Source of the DNA: Stenogyne calaminthoides
Taxonomy: Eukaryota > Streptophyta > Magnoliopsida > Lamiales > Lamiaceae
DNA: 64,000 nucleotides
Direction: 5' to 3'
Assembly: GCA_037126765.1 (NCBI GenBank)
Contig: JBBCBC010000031.1
Location: forward strand, 4,597,638-4,661,637
Position numbers and translations under genes: made by a program. Under the pieces are notes generated by a model. The model made no database searches, was not told the origin of the DNA, and saw only the letters and a program-made list of their open reading frames with translations. This document shows positions 12,439-24,562 of this stretch, in pieces (the stretch's first letter is position 1; each line of letters starts with the position of its first letter).

Positions 12439-13068
12439 AGGCCGCTGTGGTTGCGTGTCATGTGTCGAGGTAGTCACAGTCGCCGTAAGTCGCAGGTCGT
12501 GAGGTAGTTCACAGTCGCCGTAAGTCGCAGTCATGTGCTGCGTGTAGCTCATGTGTTGTCGGTCGCAGTCACAGTGCAATTCACTCACCACCAAACCGGC
12601 AGTCGAAGGCGACTCACATGGAGACCTCCACAAGTCGAGGACCTGCACTAATCGGTCATACATCTCTAAGAAATAAAAAGGAACACTCAGACAAGCCACT
12701 TAAATCCTCCCCTCAAGTCTATCCCATTGACATGCCAAGACTAAATGCAACGACTCGACTCGGCGAGGCTAAATTTCCGACCAACCGGATTGAAGCCACT
12801 TTTATCAGATATTCTTTATAAATTCTACCGAGATATGAATCCTTGTATAAATAGGCACCATGGCCATACTAGAAGGAGGTTGGAACTTTGATCTGAATCC
12901 TTAGTGCTAAAAACATAGAAGATAGTAAAAACACTCCTGGTTTGGTTCGCCTCCAGACGTAGTCTCTTCGAAGATGAACTGGGTCAACAAATTCTGAGTT
13001 TTTATTGTTTTCTGTTCAATAATTCATCGTTTAAGTAACTTGTTGGCCGGAATATTAAACCGGGCACA
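12439..13068 (+). repeat. Partial LTR of the Tat-like gypsy element
   Basis: Ends GGGCACA just before the primer site. It contains a TATA-like CCTTGTATAAATAGGC at about 12841-12857. The 5' boundary is not certain because copia-1 inserted at its left edge. Confidence 0.55.
12470..12540. repeat. Short direct repeat in the gypsy LTR
   Basis: Two copies of GTAGTCACAGTCGCCGTAAG at a 34-base period (starting at 12470 and 12504), followed by degenerate GTCGCAGTC pieces. Confidence 0.6.
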
Positions 13069-13071
13069 ATA

Positions 13072-13089
13072 ATTGGCGTCGTCTGTGGA
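13072..13089 (+). other. Primer-binding site of the Tat-like element
   Basis: ATTGGCGTCGTCTGTGGAA follows the LTR end within a few bases. It resembles the TTGGCGCCGTCTGTGGGAA primer site seen in plant Tat-type gypsy elements, with small differences. Confidence 0.6.
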
Positions 13090-13145
13090 AAGATTTCTAC
13101 TAATTGTTCATCGTTCTTAGAAGACCCACATTCTGTTCATCAACA

Positions 13146-14730
13146 ATGGCCATCAACTAGACCGAAGCTGCTCGACGTAAGGCTGACGCTCGTGATGGGG
13201 CAGAAGCCTCCAAGAGTTCCCATCACACCCATCAAATGGCCGCTACAGCTACTCCGGACTGGGGCAATCTCATCCGGACACTGGAGGACGAAAAAGCTGT
13301 CATGGACATCCTCAACAAAAGGCGTCTCAATTTTGGCAAGCCCGAAAGATCAACCGCCGAAAAAGACCTCCCACGACGCCGGACCTTCCAAGGGTAAGGG
13401 TGCCCCAATCGAAAAAAGGGACGATCGATAGGCCAACTCGCCTACTCCCGGTGAAGCACGCAATCACCCGAAACTATTGGATCCTGGAAAGACCCACGGG
13501 CTCGAACAATGTGTTCACCCGACTAGGAAACCAGGTGGTACGAAGAGCGCCAGTAGAAGCCGAGGGTGAGGCTCATTCTCAACCTCGACATGCAGAGTAG
13601 GTGGAGCACGACCTCGCCATGACGCTGAACATGCACCATGGTGAGTTGGCAAGAAACTCGGTTATCTGTCACGGCAACAGGCAGGGCGCCTTCCCGACCT
13701 CACATCTTCACGACGCGCAAGTCGCCACACTTACCCGCATGGTTCAGGCATTGCTTGAACGGGTTGAAGATCAGAACAGGATGATGGAGACGGACACCAA
13801 CCTCGTCATCCCGAGATCACCACTTGGTACGCTAATTACTTTAGCACCCGCTCGGAAGAAAGTCGACGCAGTGGCAATAGATTGCTACAATGGGAGCTCG
13901 GACCCAAGGGTTCATGTATCGAGGTATATCTCCTACATGGCATCTCTGGGTGCAACCGACGCGACCAGATGTAGGCTCTTTCCATTGACTTTGAGTGACC
14001 ATGCTCATATATGGTTCACCTCACTATCTTCATGCTCGGTGGACACATTCAACCAGCTCACCGGACTATTCTTGAGTCATTTCTCAATAATGGCTCCCCG
14101 ACCAAATGGATAAAGCAAATACTTAATGAATGCTCAACAGTATGACAATGAGTCCGACGATCCTATATTGAAAGGATTGGGAAGCTCATCCTTGAAGGAG
14201 ATCCCTTAGGGATGAGGCTAAACCGCTTTTTGGGGGGTTGGCGGCCTCAAGAAGGAACTAAGATGTGGCGACGATGACCTTTAACTATCCCACCAGCTAA
14301 GACGACTTCAGAGGCGGGTCGGGCGACTGACACTACCACGGAAGCTTCGAGTCCCGACTCTCCAACACAAGGGAAGTCACATCATCAAGAGGGTTCCAGG
14401 GAATCGGAGCCATCAAAAGCTCCCCCCAAAGCCCACTTAACCGCTCGAGGAGTCAATTTACGTGAAGTTGATGGATGTCCCAGACATGACACCCACTCAT
14501 GTCCACAAAGATTGAGGGTCGAGGGCTATTCTTCTCCCACCTCGCCCAATGAAGAATAGGAACAAGGTAACCCATACAAGTTCTCGCCACTAATACGATT
14601 TCATTGTGTCACTACACAAGTGAATGCAAGGACCTGCTGAAACAACTTTGGAGGCTATATGAGGAAGGTTTATTGAATGAGTTCGTCAAGCAACCTCAAG
14701 CGGACAACGAGCTAGAGCCTCGAGGTCGCT
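13146..14730 (+). pseudogene. Tat-like gypsy gag (broken)
   Basis: An early ATG at 13146 opens a frame broken after four codons by a stop. The same frame continues with EAARRKADARDGAEASK and TLEDEKAVMDILNKRR. The best block is 13601-14113, with the retrotransposon-gag pattern: DCYNGSSDPRVH, YISYMASLGATDATRCRLFP, and TLSDHAHIWFTSL near its end. A later piece near 14630 reads SECKDLLKQLWRLYEEGLL, the gag C-terminus typical of this group. At least four frame breaks occur. No protease or RT follows. Confidence 0.75.
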
Positions 14731-15043
14731 AATCACCCATCCATCCCGAACGAGGAGATTTAGCCGATATGTCTCTCCATCATCGAAGACACCAAGATGT
14801 CTACCTATTAAAGCTTACGAGCTCGAGCACTCACATGGCACAAAGACAGTACCCATGAAATGTGTCTCACCCGAAGAACTATTTCGTAGGTCACCTTTTT
14901 GTACTAGTTTAGCCAAGTCAAATAAAGTGTCATCTTTCTTTTCAAAATTCCTATGTGTTTAAACTAAAGGAGGTAGCGTGAAAAAACAACACCTTCCTGA
15001 AGTACGACTTTCGACATACTGGCGGCGAGATCGCCACCCTAGC

Positions 15044-15658
15044 GATAAATCTTATGAACCTCCCAAGGAGGCAAATCGAACAAGCGTACTTGCACACGAT
15101 TCTTCGTATTAAATCATAGCAATCGCAGGTGACCAATAATATTGCCCAATAGATATAAAGTATTGAATCTCATTGATTCTCTACCTGTCATAAGTCAAAG
15201 CAATAATTACTAACCACACACGATCCTATTTAAGGGATGAAGATTAAGAAATAACGAACCACTGAGGTCTAATTCTTCCTAATTCAAAGGTCAAGAATTT
15301 ATCCTCCCAGAGGTCTTATTCAAAGGCATCACCATGCACTAGTGTAATCTCTTGGTCAAGACAAGTCAATCTGAGTCTTACACTTCAACCTTTCACGATG
15401 GATTGTTCATTTCCATCTAGGTCGTGAACAACGTACTTTTAGTTACAAGGGACTGTTAATTTAATCTACTGTGATATGGTATCACTAAATTAACTACAAT
15501 GTAACACGTACTATTTATTGAACAAATTATGCAAAGAAATATATGTAACATTCAATGATATTTAAAGCATCAAATGATAAATAATTTATTTCAAGAAAAA
15601 AAGTAAATTTGGTTTGGTTATACAAAGTAAAAGCATACTTTCCAGTATAACCCCAACA
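15044..15658 (-). repeat. Reversed partial copia-1-family LTR
   Basis: The reverse strand from 15658 starts TGTTGGGGTTATACTGG and matches the first ~620 bp of the copia-1 LTR up to the TTCATAAG(A/C)TTTATC block near 15050, then stops. No second end, PBS or PPT, so this is a truncated insertion or a rearranged piece. It serves as a third copy for judging which copia-1 LTR variants are original; for instance it keeps ACAGTCCC, where the two LTRs read ACAAGTCCC and ACGGTCCC. Confidence 0.8.
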
Positions 15659-15874
15659 CCTTCCTCATACTGGGGAGGTACCACTACTTCCTGATCGATT
15701 ACCACAGGCTCCTCTTCTCCTTCTTCGGCGACAACTGCGTGCGGGATGGCTTGTTCGGGCATCACTGGGTGGCCCTCAAAAATCCAGTCGTAGTATAGTC
15801 TTGCGGAGAAGCATTGGTAGCACACCTCACCGTAGTGACCTGCCATATTGTTATACATACCATATGCATGGAAA
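15659..15874 (-). pseudogene. Element 4 gag-like remnant, downstream part
   Basis: Open minus-strand frame with GMYNNMAGHYGEVCYQCFSA, then an acidic tail (EEGEEEPVVIDQEVVVPP). It continues the frame interrupted by the solo LTR at 33208 and ends at the copia-1-family LTR fragment. CYQC is half of a zinc-knuckle pattern, but no complete CCHC is present. Confidence 0.45.
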
Positions 15875-16032
15875 TGTTGGAATATAGTGGCACGTAGATA
15901 CGTAATAAATGCACAGCGGAATTAAACAGTTCACCAACAACGAACACGTAATTGCATAATTGAATACGTATAAACATAAAGAGAAACCTTACAGTAAATC
16001 GTACGCAGATTTCTCAACTTTGGTATCCACGT

Positions 16033-17952
16033 TGTTGGGAGATGAATTTAATAAAAGATTATATGATTTTGATTAAGATCCCAAAACCCCTGAGTATGAC
16101 ATGTTCAGTAATGATCTTGATAGTTGAGTCAGGATTCAGTTTTAGAGTATTCAGGATGTTATCTGCAAAATGTATAAGTCAGCAGATATAGTTTCAGAAT
16201 AGTCTCTGAAGACTCAAGATGAAATCGAGAGATCAAGACTCAAAGATGAAGACTCAAAAATATAAACAACAAGATAAATCAAGACTCGAAGACTCAAGAC
16301 TCGTAAGACTCAAGACACAAGATCAAGACCGAGTATTCAAGATCAAGAATACTAAAAGACAAGAATTATCAAGACTCAAGAATATATCAATGCTCAAGAT
16401 GAACCGAATGTTCCGAGGCAATCAATATATCTATCTCAAGGATGCAACATCGAGAGAAACGCGATGCCTTAGAAAGTTAGATATTGCCAAGACATTCAAA
16501 TGCGCATAAAAGGAACTAAGTCGTAAGTATTGTTAAGGTTATACCAAACTCGAGTTTGTAATCAAAAGAGCCGTTAAAGGTGTCTACCCTTAATCAAGAC
16601 AAAAGTCAAAAAGAGGAAGATGACACGCACTATACCGACAATGACAAAGGATAAGTCATTGAAAAAAGATGTCGATGTAACGAAAGTTCCAGATCGCAAA
16701 AAGTGAAGACCGGCTACATGAAAGGCTATCATTTTAAAACGTGTTAGGGAGTTTCAAACTCTAAATATAGCGTTTTCTCACACACCATAAGAGGGAACTC
16801 ACGGGCTATCTCTCCAACGGATAGTTTTCAAGAGTGACCTTGGTGTATGCCTATAAATCTTGGTGACCTCTACATAGTAAGGTTACGGAAATTTATACAC
16901 AACAAGAGCTCAAACTTATTCTTGCAAAAGTTAAAGCACTCTAAATACCTTGAATTTCCCAAGTGCTTTTTATATTGAAGAGAGCTCACTTTACTAAGCC
17001 TAGCTTAATAAGATTTATCCAAAGCTTAGTCGAGATATCCTAACCTTTGCATTGTGCTTTATTGTAAAGGATATCTCATCCTAGTTGGAAACCAACCAAG
17101 AAACCCCAAACCCTTGAGAAGGTAGTTGGAGTGTGTTTGTTGGTGAGTAGAGTTGTAAAGAGTTAGTAAACCACGCGGAGTAGTCGTAAAACTCTAGAGA
17201 AAAAGTTAGTAAGCCATGTGGGTAGTCCAAAGCTTGTGTGTGATTGAGTAAGTAAACTACTTGAGGTAGTCGAAAAACTCAAGGTCGGGTTGAGTAAGTA
17301 AACTACGTGGAGTAGTCGTAAAACTCAGGTACGAAGTTGAGTAAGTAAACTACGAGGTAGTCGTAAAGCTCGATTTGATAGTGAATTTCTCTCAAGAGTC
17401 GGGAGAGTGGATGTAGGAGCTTGAGTCTCGAACCACTATAATCGCTGTGTTCTTTATTGCTTTCCTTATCCGCGGCTTAATTGTTGCATCAACTTGATTT
17501 TGAAAGCATACTTTTCATCGATATTCGGTTGGAATCAATCCACCGAAAGTTGCATAAGTGATTCACGTACCTAATCACTATTTCATAAGGAAGGTTTTCA
17601 AAGAAAGCTTAAAACGAAAGTATAATCTAAGGGCCAACCATTCAAGACGATCGAAAGTAGCTAGAACAGATAGTTACCAAACCGAACTCTCATCCGAGGA
17701 TTCAAGAAGTTAGTTATCCGATCCAAGCAACTCAGATCTCTCGACACTCAGGACTCGGTTGGGATTATCTCGAGGTATCCGAAAGAAGCCAGATCACTGC
17801 CTCAAGAGATTTTGACTCAGAGCGGCGTCAGGCTTTCGTAACCTAATCTTCGTGGATTTTCCACCCAAGTCGACCTCGAAGAAAAAAGTTTTAAAATCAT
17901 CGAACACGTGTATTCCCCCATACACGTAAGACTCGTTTCACCGGGACCAACA
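16033..17952 (+). repeat. Copia-2 5' LTR
   Basis: Starts TGTTGGGAGATGAATTT and ends GGGACCAACA before the PBS. A heptamer-like AAGACTC/CAAGACT repeat fills about 16210-16390. The TATA box CCTATAAAT is at 16850-16858. It is longer than the 3' copy, mainly because of a tandem array at 17150-17380. It differs from the 3' copy at many CAG/CTG sites. Confidence 0.9.
17150..17380 (+). repeat. Tandem array present only in the copia-2 5' LTR
   Basis: About five degenerate units of 50-60 bp, each with GTAAGTAAACTAC followed by a GGTAGTCGTAAAACTC-like block. The matching place in the 3' LTR (around 29500-29570) lacks the array. Confidence 0.7.
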
Positions 17953-17954
17953 AG

Positions 17955-17966
17955 TGGTATCGGAGC
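17955..17966 (+). other. Copia-2 primer-binding site
   Basis: TGGTATCGGAGC, two bases after the LTR; one change from the initiator tRNA-Met complement TGGTATCAGAGC. Confidence 0.85.
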
Positions 17967-18083
17967 GTTGGTTCAACTTGACCACTCATTGTGTTGACCA
18001 AAGTTTTATTTTCAAAAATACTTGTGGTCTATCCGAATCGATCTTATTTGTCAAATTCGTTTTTTTCAAAAAGATCGTAAAAA

Positions 18084-19890
18084 ATGTCTTCTAAAAAACT
18101 TCCCATGTTCTCGAGAGAACTATGATCTATGGAGACCGAGAATGCAGCACATCAGATTCCAAACATGAGCGTGATGTGGAGAGTGGTCTCTCAAGGACCA
18201 TTCAAATTTATCGTGGTGAATCCTGCAATTACGTAAGAGGAGAGAATTGACCCTAGAGAAGAATTTCCTAAGTCCGATGACCAACTAACCCCGGGAGGAG
18301 AGTGGTTAGTCAATCTAGACTACATACAAAAAAAAGACACACTATATAGTACAATTGATGATGGTGTGATGGGAATGATCTCTCACCGTAATATCGCTAA
18401 AGAGATATGGGATACACTAGGCATGTTATGTGCCAAGGCACGAGATCATATAAAAAGAAAACAAACTTTCAAAGTGGCAATTGGAAAGTTTGACAGTTTT
18501 TGAAATGGATGATGGTGAATCAATAGACAAATTGGAAGTCGATTCACTAGCATCATGAATGATCTAAATGCACTTGGAAAGAAATATCCACAAAGAGAAG
18601 TGGCATTAAAAATTCTTAGAGGTCTTTCTAAGAAATGGGATATTCATGCAAGTTGGTGATTGAAAACACCAAGAACATTAGCTCAATGCCATACCAACAA
18701 GTCTTCTCTCGAATCGAAAAGCCTATGAATTTGTAATTGATAAGAAATCCAAAAAAAAGGTCGACAAAGAAAGATGATTCTTCATCAAGTAAAAATGTGG
18801 CTTTAAAAGCAAAAAGATAAAACTCAGCAAAACTAAAGAGTTCGAGAACCCCATGCCAAACATCGGGATGAGCTTGAGGAAAAGCTAAAGACCGATGGCA
18901 AGGAGGTTTGACAGACTTAATAGTAGATTTGGAAAATACAAAAGCTTTTTACAGAACAACAGTACCAGAAGAAACCCGAGGACAGATCAACCGAGAAGAA
19001 GAAGGAACGAAAAGTCAAGGATCTTCATCCGAAAAAGAAGGACTCCAAGTCCAAAGAAGAAAATGATCGGGATGATGATGCCAACATATGCTATAATTGT
19101 CGAAGAAAGGTCACTTCCAAAGATGATTGTGTCGAGTTGAGTGCTAAGGAGAGAAGAGAAAGACAAGCTAAAAGAGACCGAAGTTCTCAAAGGCCATGGT
19201 TGTAAAAAGAACATTCCGAGGAGAGATATTCTGAGATATTCTCAAAGGATAGTGATGACATCTCGTCCGATGGCCATTGAGGAGGTAAACTCTTCGTCTC
19301 TCGTTATTGCTCCTACATTAGCACAAGAGTTTTCAAGTTCCACCGAAAAACAATCTATTTTGACTCGATGGATTCTTTTGAGAATCGATGAAGGACTATG
19401 TTTGTTTTTGCAAGGATCGCTAAATAAAAACTCAAGAGCGTATAAGGAATCGAATGTCAAAAATCTAAAATGGAAAGACTCTAGCAAAACCGAAATCACT
19501 TCTCAATTTATGGGAGCTATTGATGAACTAGATGTTTCAAAGTACAACTCTCGAGAGAAAGAGAATTTGATAGAGACCCTAATCGAAAAAACTAGAGAAA
19601 TCATTTGAAGAAACTCGCCTAATCGTAACTAAGTTCAATGACCTCTCTCGAGAAGCATGAAACTCTACAGAATCGTGAGGATAGTGCATGTAAGAAGTTA
19701 ACTCTATTGAATAATGCATCTAAAGTAATAGATGAAATTCAGAGTTACCAGAGATCTGCCACTATAAAATCTGGATTGGGATTTATTCCAGAGGGAACCT
19801 CACAAGGTCATCTGAATGCTGCATCATGTAGCAAGAAGACAATCTTTGTAAAACCAGTGGCACCTACACTTCAAATCAAGTAATGCCCAA
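18084..19890 (+). pseudogene. Copia-2 gag (broken)
   Basis: The ATG at 18084 begins MSSKKLPMFSRE. Recognisable pieces follow in shifting frames: NIAKEIWDTLGMLCAKA (UBN2 gag), VALKILRGLSKKWDIH, and a zinc-knuckle remnant CYNC then CVEL near 19090-19140. After that comes a coiled-coil-like tail with DELDVSKYNSREKENLIETL and a GLGFIPEG motif near 19785, as in the long gag C-terminus of Sireviruses. More than eight frame breaks. Confidence 0.75.
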
Positions 19891-20538
19891 GGTTGTAGAT
19901 AAGGGAAAAAGACCTATGGTTTCAAAGAAAACTGAATGATCAAAGTTAGAAAGCCCAAACCTCGGTGAAGGCTAGAAAACCCGAAAGAAACCGATTAGAA
20001 AATTTCGTGCAAGTACTTCAAAGCCAAAGCTAAGAATGCAAACTTGAAAGGATCTACACCGAACCATCGAGGAATCTTCGGAAGAGAAACACTCGGCCAG
20101 AGATATTCTCAAATCAAGAGACCAAGTCCCTCGCTCATCGAAGACCAGATTCAAAAGATGCATAACCTAAACCTTACTTGCCTTAAAGGTAAAGGTTATC
20201 CGAACCCGAATCAACAAAGATTTAGACCGGCCGCACAAAAAGCCTAAGCATCTCTAATGTAAGGCCGAACCAAAGAAGAATTCAAAGGCACATGTTCAAG
20301 CTAAAGCTAGCACACATATACGTAAAATCGCTAAGGCACCCAGAGTAGTGGATGTATATGTTGATGTTTACTGGAAGACGATCACCCACTCTAAAGTAAT
20401 GAGAGTTGTCAGCAAGATTTGGATTCCAAAGGTACATCTAACCTTGTAGGACCCTACACAAATTGGGTACCTAAGAATTAATTTGTTTTTCAGAGGAAAA
20501 CAAGGGCACTAAACCGACTAAAGATCACATGGCAATCG

Positions 20539-23500
20539 ATGAGTAGAGATGAAAAAACTCCCGATATATGGTATCTTGACGGTGGATGTTCAAGACATAT
20601 GACAGATACAAGAAGTTACTCAATTGACTATATGTTGAACATAGAGGCCCACAGATCACTTTTGGAGATAACTCCAAGGATGATCAAGGATATGGAACTT
20701 TGGAAATCGACTCATCCATATCCATGGTGTTTCATATGTATCCGGATTGAAGCATAACCCGCTTTCAATTAGCCAATTCGTGATAAAGGTTTTAATGTTG
20801 AGTTCTCTAAGAACTTATGTTTTGTGAAAGATGATACATCACGTAAAAGTATTATCGACCGGGTACAAGAAAAGGGAATGTGTATCTTGCTGATTGGAGT
20901 TCAACTCCTAAAGATACATGTTTAGTTGCTAAAAGTTCCACGGATACCAGTTGGTTATGGCATAAAAGAATGAATCACCTAAATTTCAAAACCCTGAACA
21001 AGCTTGCAAGATTAGCTCTTGTGAGAGGGTTACCTAACGAAGTGTTCAGTAAGGAACATATTTGTGATGCGTTCCAGAAAGGCAAACAGATAAAAGCATC
21101 ATTTAAAAGTAAAGTTGAGGTTTCTACTGAAAGAATACTTCAGTTACTTCATATGGATCTTTTTGGTCCTATAACACCTGTGAGCACAAATGGCAGGAAA
21201 TAGACATTGGTAGTAGTTGATGACTACTCGAGATATACTTGGGTCATATTCTTACTTAGTAAGAAAGAGACTCAGATAAAACTGCCAGAGCTACTAAAAA
21301 GGCTCAGTATTGAGAAGAATCTGAGAGTGGTCAAAATCAGATCTGACAAAGGAACTGAATTTATAAATCATATTATATCTAATTATTGTGCAGCAAATGG
21401 AATTTCTCATGAAACATCAGCTGCAAGGACCCCTCAACAAAATGGTGTTCTTTCGAAAGAAGGAATGAGGACTTTGAAAGAAGTTCGCAAGGACAATAAT
21501 ACCGAAGTCGATATTCCTAAAAGATTTTAATCAAGTCCATCAACACTGCATGCTACTCACAGAATAGATCCATGCTGACCAAGAGTCAAGGCAAAACACC
21601 TTATGAGCTTTGGAATGAAAGGAAGCCTCTTGTTTCTTTTCTTTTTCGTGTTTGGTTGCAAGTGTTTCATACACAATAATGGTAAAGATGGGTTGAAAAC
21701 TTTTGATAGTAAAGTCGATGAAGGAATATTCTTAGGATATTCTCGAAGCCAAGAAAGCTTTCGTGAGTTTACAAACCGTAGGACTCTTATTGTGGAGGAA
21801 ACACCTCATGTTGTTTTTTGATGAAACTATTTGTGTTCGTAAGAAACAAGAATATGATGCAGATGAACCGACTAAGAGGATCACCAGATTAAGCCCCAAA
21901 ACAAAAAAGAAAAATCATCTATCGAACTCCGAAAAAGCGTAAGTCACCACAATCTATGATTGGAGTGACTCAGACTCAGATAAAGAAGTTCGTAATGGAA
22001 ATCGGGATGGTGAGACTCAGAAAACCAAAGACTCTAAAGGTAAACCAATCCGAACAGACACCGATTCGCACTCGGTATGTGATGCCAATGAAGATGTGGT
22101 CACAAACCGTGAGGCAAATTTTCGAATCTATCAACCAAAGGGAAACAAATGTCTCGACAATGTTCTCAATAGAATTTCCCCGAGGAAGATGATTCACTTT
22201 CTCCTTTTCGTTGTTCCCCGAAGTTTATCGATATAATCGAACCTAACATTTCAAATGTTGAGGATACTATTGAAGGGGAACATCAAGAAGGAAATGGTTA
22301 GATAGTCATCCTACAAGTCGATTGTGGGTGATCTAACCAAGGTGTTAAGACAAGAAGGTTCCATGGTGAAAGTGCACTATTCTGGCCGCTTCCTATCGAG
22401 AGAAAGAACCCGCAGAGATTGGTGAAGTTTCTACAAGATTCAGATTGATTCTCGCTATGCAAGATGAATGAATCAATTCTCAAGGAATGAAGTATGGGAG
22501 TTGGTAGATAGACCGAAAAAGGCACAATGTCATTGGAACCAAGTGGGTTTTCAAGAATAAAAGAGATGAAAACAACAACATTGTAAGAAACAAGGCAAGG
22601 CTAGTTGCACAAGGTTATTCCCAAGAAGAAGGCTTGGATTATGATGAAACCTTTGCATGGGGTTGCAAGACTAGAAGCCATCGATTGTTTCTTGCATATG
22701 CTGCCCACATGAAGTTCACATAGCCTATCAAATGGATGTGAAAAGTGCATTTTCGAACGGTGTGCTTAAAGAAGAGGTTTATGTGGAACAACCTCCCGGT
22801 TCAAACAGAATGACCAAGTTTTGTGCTCGTAAAAGCCTTGTATGGTCTCAAGCAAGCACCCGAGCATGGTATGATACTCTTTTTCGGTTTCTTCTTATTA
22901 CCATGGTTTTGTCAAAGGAATCGCTGATAGAACTCGTTCGGGGATAGAGGATGGGAAAGATATCTTATTGGTTCAGATATATGTTGATGACATCATTTTT
23001 GGATCTCCAAACCATCACCGTGGTGAAAAGTTTTCAACACCGATGAAAGGCAAGTTTGAGATGTCAATGATGGGAGAGATGAATTTTTTCTAGGTCTTCA
23101 AGTGAAACAATCAAAGGAAGGAATATTCATCAACCGTGCAAAGTACACCAGAGATCCGATTGCCAAATATGGTGTACAAAATTGCAATGCGCTTAGGATT
23201 CCTATGAATACTAACTACAAGATGGATCCCCGATTCGGAAGGCAAATCAAGAATCATACCGATTATAGAGGAATCATTGGATCATTGCTCTATCTCACAA
23301 ACAAGTAGGCCGATATAACATTTCTTTGTTGGGATATGTGCAAGATACCAAGCTAATCCTAAGACTAGTCACATGGAGGTCGCTAAAAAGTCTCGAGATA
23401 TCTTAAGGGCACAAAATGAGTAGAGGATTATGGTATCCCGGTGATGATAACCTTGAATTAACCGGGTTACTCGGGATGTCGACTATGGAGGTTCTGCAGA

Positions 23501-23910
23501 ATTGACAAGAAGTCCACAACAGAACTTGTCAATTTCTAGGAAGCAAACCGATATCTTGGTTTTCAAAGAAACAGACTCAAAAGAGCAACCAAGATTATCA
23601 AGTCAATACATGGTCAGCAGGAAGTCAGCCAGGTTTTCAGATTCTTTCGCTCGCATAACAATTAAGGGATTATAAAGTTGTGGCTAATGACGCACCAATA
23701 TTTTGTGACAATAATAGTGCCATTGCTATTTCACAAAATCCCAGATTGCACACCGATGCAAGCATGTGGATATCGACATCACTTCATCAGAGATCATGTC
23801 GAGAAAAAAGGACATAAGAATGGAGAAAATTCATACCGATAGGTAAAGAGTCGATATCTTGACTAAACCTTTGGTCAATCAAGATTTCAGAACTTTCAGT
23901 TGAATTAGGG
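20539..23910 (+). pseudogene. Copia-2 pol (protease to RNase H), broken
   Basis: Protease site: WYLDGGCSRHMT near 20570, where the usual DSG is DGG. Pre-integrase: SWLWHKRMNHLN near 20950. Integrase: VVVDDYSRYTWV near 21210, IRSDKGTEF near 21340, and TPQQNGV near 21430; the catalytic-Glu region is shifted. RT: NKARLVAQGYSQEEGLDY near 22590, DVKSAFSNGV at 22735, and YVDD at 22980-22991. RNase H/C-end: CDNNSAIAISQNP near 23705, then RDHVEKK, and DILTKPL near 23855. The 20880-21530 stretch is the best preserved and has few breaks; the RT region has many. Confidence 0.85.
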
Positions 23911-24562
23911 ATGTTAGAACCAGTGTATAGAGTAAATCCGAAAATTGAAGATTTTCGATACATGAAGCTTTCTTTAATTCTACCGAGAAACTCGTGGATA
24001 AAATGAAATAATTGAATTGAGTCTCAAGAAACTCAGATTCATCGATAGGCAAGATTTCAAGAATATGTTGAACCCTTTCAAGATTTTCAAGATTATAATC
24101 GACATTTTATCAAGGTCAAGACTCAAGAAGACCGATAGAAGGAAATTAGTCTAAAGAAGTAATGACTCATGTGAGCCATTTATTGCTTAAATAAAACTCA
24201 AGAATCATTTGCAATAAATACAAAACACCCGAGGAATGTTTTGGGCGGGATCGTTTTAAATTCAAGAAGAAGGACAACCATTTATCGCTTCCGCCACATT
24301 ATTGACCACATAGGATATTTTGGGGCTTACTTTTTTCGGAGATCGCTTGTTCATATACCCGATTAATCGGAGATTAATCTCAACCAATTATTTTCACCTA
24401 ACCTACACGATTCCCCACGCATCTCAAAGCTATCTATACCTCTTCAAGCCATTCAAGCCAAAATTTTATCAAACCCTTCGCTCCCAAATACTCAGAATTA
24501 AAATCCCTTTTGCCCGTAAATCGCAAAACCCTAAAGCTTCAAATTCTTCAATCACATTCTAA

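Larger units (their letters stand above)
12439..15043 (+). mobile_element. 5' fragment of a Tat-like Ty3/gypsy element
   Basis: An LTR end (to about 13068), a primer-binding site and a broken gag region, with no pol. The left part is cut by copia-1, so the true LTR start may lie left of 3269. The right part is cut at about 15043, where a reversed copia-1-family LTR fragment begins. The gag type and primer site point to the Tat/Ogre-Retand branch; this lineage call is inference. Confidence 0.65.

Noticed and set aside
14988..15666. AACACCTTCCT on both sides of the reversed copia-1-family LTR fragment as a target duplication
   Set aside because: The fragment lacks one LTR end and the repeats do not abut its boundaries, so this is probably chance or a rearrangement microhomology.
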